Positions 48,211-57,985 of a DNA stretch of 64,000 nt are shown here, piece after piece. Position numbers and translations under genes: made by a program. This stretch comes from Cryptomeria japonica. Lineage: Eukaryota > Streptophyta > Pinopsida > Cupressales > Cupressaceae. The stretch spans positions 146,379,744 through 146,443,743 of the forward strand of contig NC_081407.1 in NCBI RefSeq assembly GCF_030272615.1. The letters run 5' to 3'. Position 1 is the stretch's first letter. Every line of letters begins with the position of its first letter. The notes below the pieces were generated by a model. That model was not told the origin of the DNA and did not search any database. It worked only from the letters and a program-made list of their open reading frames with translations.

Positions 48211-48720
48211 TAGAGAGAGGAGAGAGTGAGGAAGAAACTAAGGGAAAGAGGTGAGAGAGGGAATTAGATGGGTGTAAGGATGAGGAGGGAGATAGCTTGA
48301 GGGATAGGAGAATAAGGGAACTTTGAGAGCTAGAGAGGGGAGGGACAAAGAAGAGTATGTATCTATAAGAATGAAGAGCCCGAGAAGAGGTAAGGGAAGA
48401 GAGAGAATATGAGATCTAGTTCATAGAGAGAGATGGAACTACGAGGGAAGGGAGATAAAGAAGAGAGAGAGGAGAGATGGGGATTTCTATGTACACATTT
48501 GGTGCTCTCCCTATTTGGTGATCGCCAAATGTGGAATATGGACCACATTTGGTGCGCGCCAAATGGAAAAATCCATTCATCACATTTGGTGCATGCCAAA
48601 TAAGGTGAGCGCCATATTTGGCGTGCGCCAAATGGCCCACTTTGGGAAACACCAAACCTATGGGTTGGATTTTCCTTGGGCATCCAACCCAAAGGTTTGG
48701 ACAGCCATTTCAGGCTAGAG
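48211..48720. repeat. Purine-rich tract and SL2 right subterminal dyads
   Basis: 48211-48480 is GA-rich. Then four 16-bp dyads of the form TTTGG-N6-CCAAA occur at 48514-48529, 48548-48563, 48585-48600 and 48617-48632, plus half-sites. This spacing and symmetry suggest binding sites for a dimeric protein, possibly the transposase. Confidence 0.75.
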
Positions 48721-49484
48721 ACATGTTTTTATCAGAACATTGAAAATTTTGACATATTTTTGGTCGTGCTCTCCATCAAGTTTGCACGTATTTCAATGAA
48801 GTTAAAAAAAAATACTGTAGTAAACTTGAGCTCCCTCTTAGCTATCCAAAAATCTAATTTATTTCAAATTATGATGTCATTAAGTCTTTCATCTATAATT
48901 TCTTTTGTCAGTGTGTCCATTTTTTGTCAAAAACCAACATGCACTATTTTGGGTATAGATTTTTACACGTTCATCAGATTTTGAAAAAACTTACATTTTT
49001 AGAAATTAGACTACATTCTACACAATTTCAAAAAAAAAAAAGTTTTGATTTTTGATTAGTTTTCAATGATTTTAGGGGGGAGAACGCTCAAATTTCTGTT
49101 TTTCAGGATGTGTCCACTTCGAAAATTAGTAAAAAATCATATACTCATTAAAAAATTAGCTGAAAAATCTGGCATAAACTTCAAGGTGTTAGCTAATTTC
49201 TCACTAAAGCGATTTTAAAAATTCAAAAAAAAAAGAACATTTTAGGGGGGCCACAACAGACGCTATGTTATGTTTTTTGCATAAAAACAGGACGACTTTT
49301 GTGGCCCCCCTTTTTGAAGCCCTTAATCTCCACCATTTTCAAAAAAAATTAGTAGTTTAGAAAGTAGACTTGAAGCACTCTGACTCTTGTTCTTGTTACA
49401 TCTTCAAATTTGGAGTGTAACTATCTTCAATTTGTCGTTGAAGTTTAGATTTTGTTGATTTCAGAAAAAAAAAAAAAAAAAAAA
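48721..49484. repeat. SL2 right subterminal block and poly(A) tract
   Basis: Noncoding sequence homologous to 18740-19147 of SL1 ends with a run of about 20 A (49464-49483) directly before the TIR. Confidence 0.65.
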
Positions 49485-49533
49485 GTGTCATCTTAAGACC
49501 CCCTTTTGGTACCACAACTTGGTGCACATACCC
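49485..49533 (-). repeat. SL2 right terminal inverted repeat
   Basis: It ends CTTGGTGCACATACCC followed by the TTAT duplication. It is inverse to 34357-34403. Confidence 0.88.
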
Positions 49534-50235
49534 TTATAGGGGTAGGTTGGGGGGACAAGTGAGCAAGAGGTGTCATAATTTGTATGCCTCTTCCTATAGG
49601 CCTCCTTGTATCTTTGCCTATGGCTTTTGGAGGGACGCCCTCAATTAATTCATTCAAATGAGCAATCTTCATATTTGCATGGGCAATGGGATCCTGAATA
49701 TCTGAATATGCATCAGACATTGACAAATTGTGGCCCTTTCTCCATTCCTCTGGCCTAATGACTTTGTCATAAGCTTCTATCTTTTCAATGGCTTGTGCTT
49801 CTTCCAAATTTTGGTTCAGATCTTCTTCCTCAAGTGGCACATGTTCATATGGGCAAAGTTTCTATGATTGTTTAGCAGAATTAATAAATCCTTCTGGATC
49901 AAAATTGACCCTAAGCATGTCTTGACTTAAACCATAGTAGGTCGGTTTATCTTTAATGCAGTCATATCCTTTTTTGGAAAAAAATAATAGAACTCCCAAA
50001 ACACAAATACTCGGGCAGTAGAGACTGTTTCCCATATTTCTCCATATGAAGTCTATTTGATTTTGCCAATTGTCTCTTGATCTCCAAATAAGAAATTATA
50101 TCTGGTACTATTTTTGGGAGTAGTAAAGGAGGAACTTTGAATCCATACACTCTGATCTTGGTGTATTTTTTGATGGCATACCAGTCTCCCCAATTATGAT
50201 TGACCAATTGTTGCCCATCATTATCTATTGGCATA
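49534..50235 (-). pseudogene. Unrecognised large protein, middle piece (part 2 of 3)
   Basis: The minus strand reads MPIDNDGQQLVNHNWGDWYA at 50234, then KVPPLLLPKIVPDIISYLEI. After a break it reads EDLNQNLEEAQAIEKIEAYD and RPIGRGIQIMTPLAHLSPQP, reaching the SL2 insertion point. It is bounded by an LTR on one side and by SL2 on the other. Family unknown. Confidence 0.5.
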
Positions 50236-51662
50236 TGATGAACCGGTATGATAATATGATAATAATGTATGTTGTCATTGATGTCAATAAGTTCAAGTCA
50301 ACCGGTATGAAGATTGGAAGAAGTTGTTATTGATGATCAAGTTGGAGAATCGGTATGAAGAGATGTAGTGAACTAGTGTCAGGGTTTCACTAAGTGTGAC
50401 TACCGATTGGTAGTCTCAGCTTTAGGGTTTCCGGTTTGGCAATCTAGCTTGTGTGATGTAACCGATGATATTCTGTGATGAGTTAGCTAAGAAATAAGGA
50501 TGAGATCAAAATGCCACATCAGTTTTGTGCACGTGAAGGATTTCCTTTAGGATCTTGCATGTGAAGATTGACTGCATTAAATGTCTACCTCGGGAATGAA
50601 CATTCTTCTTAGCGGTATGAGAAGAAAGAATGATGGGTTACTGATTTCTATGTGTGGTGAAGAATGGATGATGCAGAATGACTTGTGATATGTTTGAGAT
50701 TGTTTCATTCTATGCAAAGTGTTTGGATGGTCATGATTGGGCCACTTGTAACTGTAAACCTAAGATGCTTAGGGTTTAGGGTTTATGCTATCGACCTAAT
50801 TGTTGTCTATAAGGTCGATGATGTTTGTTATTGTAAGTTGTTGGCGAAAGTTGTGTATGTATCTGAGTGATGAGATACTTGCTAGACCAGACCGGTGAGT
50901 GAAAACTGCAGAGTGTGATTGCAGAGTAGAGGAACTAAAAAGGATCCACCTTAGCATATAGTGTTGTTATCAGATCAGAGTTTTACCTGTTGTCTTCTAA
51001 CCATTTCAACAAAAGGAAAATCCCTTTGTAGGATAGCTTTAACAGGCTTACTGTAAATCCTCTAACCAAGTGACTCAAGTTCATTGAGTTCTTTAAATCC
51101 TCTAGCAAGGTAACCTTTAACAGGGTGTCAACCTTTAATAGGGTATATAGTCATCTCTTAACCGGGTGATCTTTAACAGGATCGGTTCCTAGCAGAACCT
51201 TATTGTAAAGTCTTTAACCGGACTAGGCTCCTAACAAAGCGAGCTTCAAAAGAGTTCAAAACAAGCTTGTGGGTATTTATCCCCACTGTGATTTTTCCCA
51301 TTTGGGTTTCCACGTGAAAAATATGTGTGTCATGAGTTGTGCATTTTTCATGTGATGATTAAGCATTCTTTGTTTGAGTGATTATGCATGCAGAGCTAAT
51401 GGTTATGATATTTCTAATACACCACATGCATATGTTTATGGGTGAAGTAGTTATCAAGTATTGAATGTATTTAAGTGTTCAGTTTCATTGGTTTATGTTG
51501 TCTGAAGTCTTACATTGTTTAACTGGTATTGCCATGGTTTAGTTCAGTAATGAAGATAACCGATTAACATTGTTTTAACTTGATAAGTTGTAGAGAAGTT
51601 TTTGTATGTACTGATTCACCCCCCCCCCTCTCAGTACCTGTTAGTGTATTTATTGTTCATCA
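50236..51662 (+). mobile_element. Copia-type LTR inserted in the unknown frame
   Basis: It starts TGATGAAC and ends GTTCATCA, so its 8-bp termini are inverted repeats. Near 51267-51320 it has the shared GTGGG/CCCACTGTGATTTTTCCC/GGGTTTCCACGTG block, and near 51610-51640 the CTGATTCACC poly-C CTCTCAGTACC ending typical of the other LTRs here. No clear 5-bp duplication is seen (GCATA against TTATT), so the outer edges could be a few bases off. Confidence 0.75.
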
Positions 51663-52774
51663 TTATTCATCATTATCCTTTATCCTGAGAAACTTTTGTA
51701 TTTCTAGGCTTAAAGTTTAATTACAAGAGTAACCAAGAAGCTAACACAGAGGCTTGACAAAATATTCTTTGAAGCACAAATATTGGGACCTTTGACATCT
51801 TTGATCTCATATCACTGTCCACATCTGTATTGGCTTTCTAATACCTTTGCTATCATATTCATTCACTTTGAGACTATTGTTCCACATACCAATCACTTGA
51901 CCAACATACACCAGCATATGCATTAACACAAAGTAGTGTCTGAAATGGATTTCACTGGGGTCATTCTTGACCCTTTCCAAGCCATGGTTTATTTGGTCCA
52001 CAATTAGGGTCACATAGTCAAAAGGTCGAGCATCATGTGTCTGCAATCAGCAGTCAATACCATAGGTGATACATCCATTATAACATTTGTCTTAATTCCC
52101 ATGATTTGGCAGACGGAATAATAAGTGTATTTGAAATATTCCTGAAACAAATCAACATCATAAGGAGGTTCTTCACTCTTTTCAAACATTCTAAGATTAT
52201 CTTCATCCTTGGGCCTATGCATAGGCAGCCTCCACCGCTGGTATATCTCCCTGAGCCTGGTAAACTCATTGGCTAAGAGGGTCTGATCAATATTCTCATC
52301 AAGGGTTGTGTCTAGGTTGAACACTCTCGACATGTAATCCCTAGTTATCGGTAGCAGTGGTTATCCAATAGCATCATAAATTGTTTTGTTTTCAAGCTTA
52401 TAATTATTTGCCAATAATATCATCAAATCCACATTCACAAAGACATTGGGCACAACCAATTTCCCTATGTTAAATGCCCACGGGTTGCATATTGGCTGTA
52501 ATCTATTCTTTTTTATATAATGGTACATAAATAACTCATACCCTTTTATGGGTGTCTAAACATCGCTTGAGTCTTCATACTTGTCTTCTAGCATTTTCGC
52601 TTGGGAAGATCTTCTACATTTTGGCCCAAAATTAGGGAATTGGTCCATTACATCTTGGTTTAGATGCATTCCTTCCTTTTTCTGCTTCTCGTGTTTTGTT
52701 TCTTGAAGGTCTTCTATCTCAACAGGTTTTTCTTTTTGTTTTCTAGCCCTAGGTTTTCTAGAAGACTCTTCCAT
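51663..52774 (-). pseudogene. Unrecognised large protein, N-terminal piece (part 1 of 3)
   Basis: It opens MEESSRKPRARKQKEKPVEI (Lys/Glu-rich). After a TAG it continues TPIKGYELFMYHYIKKNRLQ and, after a TAA, PLLPITRDYMSRVFNLDTT, then RWRLPMHRPKDEDNLRMFEK, EYFKYTYYSVCQIMGIK and HYFVLMHMLVYVGQVIGMWN. The two stops sit where CAG and CAA are likely. A start codon close to a basic region and roughly 1,000 residues in total over three pieces suggest one real ancestral protein. I do not recognise it; a retroelement-associated ORF is one possibility. Confidence 0.55.
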
Positions 52775-54089
52775 TGTTCTTAGAAAAAAAAATCTAATTG
52801 AGAAGAGCGGGCCTCTTATACTTGGAATTTTTGAATGAAATTTTGACTTTTTCAGTTAATCCTCACTTGGAAATACCTCTACTTTCTTTGTGTAATCGCC
52901 TCACGATGATATGGAACTGGCACAACTTCTCAGCTTAAATTCATAATTCATGTCATTTGAGAAATAGTTGTAGAATGGTCATTAATGTATCAGTTCAAAA
53001 ATTCGTGTGATATGACATTGAATTGGCACAACATTAATGTCAGAGTACCCCAAAATTTCTTCATCGTTACTTAGATTTTGGCATAATATGCTTCTTTGAT
53101 GAAACTATTTTGATCTCTTCCATTGTGTGTAGCTACAACAACAACAACTCTTCATCGGTAAAGTCATTCATCCCTTCCTCTGAATACTCTAATTTTGATA
53201 TAGGATGGTCTTTCGGTATAATATTTATGCTTTTGATCAACTTGTGCAATTATACTTAAAAAATGGATGTTTCGACAAGACCATCATCAAACTTTGTCGA
53301 TAAATTATCCCATCTTCTTATTATAGCTCTAAGCCCCACTCGGTTTTCGGAGTAACACATCATTTCAGTGGAACGATTTCAAGCTTTGCATACTTTATTT
53401 ACTACACCAAAAATTGATGACTGGTGTTACGAATGGGGAGTTTCTCCGATGTTACTATAATTTGGTGTAGCTTAGAGGGTTTTACCTCGATAAGTTGCCT
53501 TTGCGTTGTAACCTGTGCTTTCGGTAAGACCCTTTCATACTTGGTAGAACTACCTTGCTACACCAGTACCCAATCTTTTATTGGAACTCAGAGTGAATCA
53601 CACTGAAAAAGGGTTATCGGTCTAACTCAACTTTTCAGAGTAGCATCTTCTAGCCTTGTAGGTCTGCACTATTACACTGATGTGAATATTTCAAGGAAAC
53701 TTAGGAGGTTCCTACCATCAATATGTTTTCAGTGTAACTCCTATTTTTGGCTAAGCACTATTTTCATTTTGTCACTCTTATGGTCTATGTAAATATGATT
53801 TATCTTTGTGATTGATAGGAAGCCCTGTTAAAATATTGTGGACAAGCAAATGTCATTTTTTTAATCTTCTAATGTCATCATTCCTTCGATACCTATATGT
53901 TTCTTTCGGATCTATATGTTGGGCTCTACCCTCATGGGAGCCACATTTTCCACACATATAAAATTCTTAATGTGATCATAGAACTTGATTAGCCATTTCT
54001 TATCTTGAGACATCTCTTGGTTTGATCCAGTTGAAGTACTATCATTGATTCTAAATTCTATTTTATTCATGTCTTTCATTAATGAGCTT
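52775..54089. other. Unassigned sequence
   Basis: No supported gene or clear repeat. Near 53340-53760 phrases such as TACACCA-AA and GGTGTAGC recur, but I cannot name an element. Confidence 0.35.
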
Positions 54090-54640
54090 GTAACAATAAT
54101 GACCCCACCTAATGATTAAATAAACCATTCTTCTCAAACCGATATTTGTAAATTGGCAGGGTTGAATATTAGCAAGGTAAAAAGTCTTTTCCTAGGTTAA
54201 TAAGAATCTTGGTGATAAGGTGTGTACAGGGTTGAAAAAATGACTGCTTGGGATCCTTAAGGAAGACTGAAATTTGCCAAAAATTAGGGTTCCAATAGGT
54301 CCATTACCAATGAGTAACATATCGTCCACATATAATGCACTAATAATAAATCAACTATTATCAATTTTGAAGTGAACACTATGATTAGATTTAGACCTCC
54401 AAAATCCAAACTCAACACATAGGTATCAAACTTTTGGTACACCATATCCTAGGAAACTATTTCAAAATCATTCAAAATCTACTAAATGTTATTTCCCTCA
54501 TAAGGATTCCTCCTCTCGGCCATGAATTCCTCCTTCAACTTATTCCTCAACTAGAAAATCAATAGGCACTCCTATATTATTTGGAGGATTAAGATGACTT
54601 CTTCTCAAATAATATTTATTCACACCTTGACTTGGTTGTA
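54090..54640 (-). pseudogene. Ty1/copia reverse transcriptase remnant
   Basis: The minus strand contains ALYVDDMLLIGN (about 54305-54340), the copia RT catalytic motif. Upstream are GIHGREEES-like and VDFE text, and EFGFWRSKSNHSVHFKIDN precedes the motif. Several in-frame stops and frameshifts occur. No LTR was found for it. Confidence 0.75.
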
Positions 54641-56140
54641 AATAAAATTTTGTGTTTGCATAAATAATAAAATACAAAGAGGTGTTACACTTTTAGAAAG
54701 GAAATGGCCAACACTTATCCGACTTTTTTATTTGAATCATCAGAAAATAACATATATGTTTTGAGTTTTGAAATGATTCAAACTAATTAAAAGCATATTT
54801 TTAGTAAATTTTATAATTAATTTTAAAAAAACTTAAAAATTGATTGATAATGGCCTTTTTTTATAAAATAGATGCTATCATTTAATTGTTGATAAAATGC
54901 TACAAAATAAAATTACATGGGATTTTTCTCTTTATATAGAAAATTTTATCTTTTTTCCCTTCAATTTTTTTTATTTGTAATTTAAAATTTTATACATGAA
55001 CATATTTTTTCCCATTTTGATAAACATTATTTTAAATAATCTTTAATAGTCGTGTGCATTGAAGACACAATGGATTACATTTAACATCACCTTTTGACTT
55101 AACTAATTTTCCAAAATAGAAAAAATTATATCATCTTGACATAAAATCCTAGTGCATCATATTTTTTTTCAAATTTTTAAAATAAAATTTAGTGTTTTTT
55201 CTTGAAAAGATAGTTAACCTTATGTTTTGGTCTTGATGATATACTTTTAGTAAAAATATAAAATAAAAAATAATTATATTATTAAAAAAAAATATTTGAG
55301 CAAACTACACTTATAGATCTATAAAAGGGTATTTTATATTTTTTTTAAAATATTATTTATAAAATAGGATTTGCTGAAGCATCAACTTTTTTTTATAAAT
55401 TGACCCCAAAATGGTGTAAAATATGTATAATTTAATAGACACTTCTAGTTGGAAAAATTGTGACCAATATCTAATTTAGCTAGAATGAATCTAGCTAAAT
55501 CATGTTTTTAACTATAAGAACCCCCATGTTATTAAATTAACATAATCCACAAAATGCACATAATACACAATCATTTAAATCAACTTGATCAAGTGTATTA
55601 GAATATAGACATGATAATAGATTTTGACATAATGTCTAAATACATAAGCCATTGAGTAGGTAGAACATGAGGAAACAATTTACTTTACATGAAACCCTAA
55701 CGTCAAATACAAAGAGCATATAGAGTAGAAAATGAAGACAACCCTACCAAGAATTACTAACATAAGATCTCCCACAAGAACACCATAGGTGAGAACATCA
55801 TCATGTGTTTTTCCACTCAACCACGAAGCTTTACACTCCCCTAGAATCCTTCCTAACATGAAGAATAATCGACCCTACATGAGGATACCTATCAATCTAA
55901 AATACTTGGGAGTAATAAAATTTGTGAAACATGATATATCTACATTCTAGATATATCCTAAAAGTTTTGTTTAGATTTTCTTTTATCTCTCTGTGAAGAT
56001 TGCTTCAAAATCTTAAATGTTTGATCTTGCTTTTTCGAGTGCAATAAAGTATGGTCCTTTATAAATGACAATCTAGGTTTAATCCTACGAATGGGTTTTT
56101 TGGGGCTATTATAATCTAGGCCCATTTGCAAGGCCTCTCT
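54641..56140. other. Unassigned very AT-rich sequence
   Basis: Long A/T runs with no protein, RNA gene or tandem repeat that I can support. Confidence 0.4.
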
Positions 56141-57786
56141 CTTGAATTTTAGGATGAGGAAATTATTGCTAGTATAGAAAATTCTTTCATTCAGTTCCTC
56201 ACCCTATATAATGTTAATACAACCAAAACTAGGTTCATTTATGTTCACTTCTATATCAATGTGGAGACTCATAAAATTATCACTTCTATCAACCTAGAAT
56301 CTAGGTTGGGGGTGTAGACTCAACCTATTGAAGTTAAAAACTTTGTCTGGGATTTCAATTTTTGTTCCTCTCTAGTGCATGCCTCTAGTTCTTTCCCTTG
56401 TGGTGCTCAAAAGTCAAAGCCTACCGCTTCCCTTAGGAAAGGAAATTCCTCTTCTTTGGGCATGCCATCCTTTAAGAAGTTAAAGTCTTCTTCAGAGTCT
56501 ATTCTTGCTTGTTCATTTGCCTCTTCTTTGGATATTGTCCCTTCCTCTTCTTCATCTATCTTTGTGGCCCTTATGGATCAGCCCCTCTCCTCTCCTCATG
56601 TCTTGAATTTGATCCTCCTTCTCCCTCTTCCCATTTTCCCCCTTCTCCTTCTCCCTTCTTCAGTAGCCCCATTGTCCTCAAGATTGAACCTTGCAACTCC
56701 CCCCTTACCCTCTAACCTTCCCTTTAGCTATGTGGTTGTTTCTCTTCCCTTCTCCTCCCTCAGGTTGCCACTCCCCTCGAGCTCTCCTTTCCTTCTAGTT
56801 ATACCTCCCTTCCAACTTCCCTCATGTTCAAAACCAAATTTGAGGATTGGCCTAAGTTCTCTTCTCAATCTATCCACTCTCTCTAGTTCTACTCATCTCC
56901 CCTATATCACAACTAAGATTATATAAATTTATGGATGTTGGTGTGGTTTTTAAACATGGTTGAAGGTCTACTAGGGAGACTAGATAGTTGGTGGCTACCA
57001 AAGACATCAATAATGGGACTCAAAGTACTCTAGATCAGTTGGGTTTCAAAAGACCTAAAAAGTGATTATCATCTCATGGAATATTAGAGGATCGAATAGT
57101 TCTCACAAACATAATATCAACAAAAACTTGATCAAAAATCATAAGCATGATATTCTGCTTCATCAAGAAACTAAAATGTGTGTTGAGGCTTTAGAAATGA
57201 TATTCTGCTTCTCTCAAGTTTTTTTGGGATGCGGGATGTTGCCTCTAGTGGGATTGCTTCTCTATGGAACCCTAATACGGTCTCATGGAGACTTCTCTCA
57301 GTGTAAAATAATTCTCTAAATGTTATCTTCCAAAATTGTGTGGAGAACAAATATTAGTTATTGTCAAATATTCATGCCCTGACACTGTTCAATGTTGCCT
57401 CTTCTGGGATCCAAATGGCTTGTGGTGGGAGAATTTAATTCTCCTTTATACTCCTTAGAGAATTTAGGTGGTAGCATGGACATTACTGATAATATTCTTG
57501 ATCTAGGAGTCTTCATCTATAAGGGAAATTTAATTAATTTAGAACTATTTGGAGCTCAATTGACATGGTCAAACAATTGCATTAGTGTGAACAATATTCA
57601 AGTGAGACTAGATAGGTTTCTTTGTTCATCCTCTTAGGATCCTGTAAATTTATGCAAGTTGTCATCCTTGGTTAGATTTGGATCTGATCACAATCCTTTG
57701 CTTTTAAACTGGAGAAATTTCTAACATAAGGCCTTCTACCCATTCAGATTTGAGATAATATGGACCCAACACTGGGATGTTAAACA
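56141..57786 (+). pseudogene. L1-type LINE fragment: ORF1 end and endonuclease start
   Basis: ORF1-like text ends in a Ser/Pro/Leu-rich stretch (56375-56926). ORF2 then begins at about 57062 with IIISWNIRGSNSSHKHN and HQETKM, the N-terminal motif of the LINE apurinic-type endonuclease. SKWLVVGEFNSPLYSLENLGG (57400-57465) and LTWSNNC...RLDRFLCSS follow. A frame change near 57300 breaks it, and the start codon reads GTG. The element is cut at 57786 by the poly(T) end of an opposite-strand LINE. Confidence 0.8.
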
Positions 57787-57985
57787 TTTTTTTTTGTATT
57801 AAGCATCATATAAACATGAGTTACAAAATTGAGAGTTTGGGCTGAGAACCTTTCAGTTGATTAAAGATTTAACACCTAAGATCAGGAGCTATATCAGATA
57901 ACAACTCAGTCCATGATATACAGTGATTTACATAGGAGCTGAAATTACAAAATTACATACAAAATGATAGTCATGATAAAGCATC

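Larger units (their letters stand above)
34357..49533. mobile_element. SL2: giant Sola-like DNA transposon
   Basis: This 15.2-kb element has ends GGGTATATGCAT (left) and, inverted, GGGTATGTGCACC (right). The flanking TTAT at 34353-34356 and 49534-49537 is a perfect 4-bp target duplication. It interrupts a minus-strand reading frame. Its order of parts is the same as SL1: rightward gene A (34640-36616), 360-bp array (37340-39130, inverted relative to SL1), leftward DDD transposase-like gene (39368-42528), 20-bp minisatellite (43370-48210), dyad-rich subterminus, shared subterminal block, poly(A), TIR. A later solo LTR sits inside the minisatellite. Both genes carry frameshifts and stops. Sola is the best-fitting superfamily from the 4-bp duplication and DDD-type triad; this is an inference. 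Confidence 0.83.
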
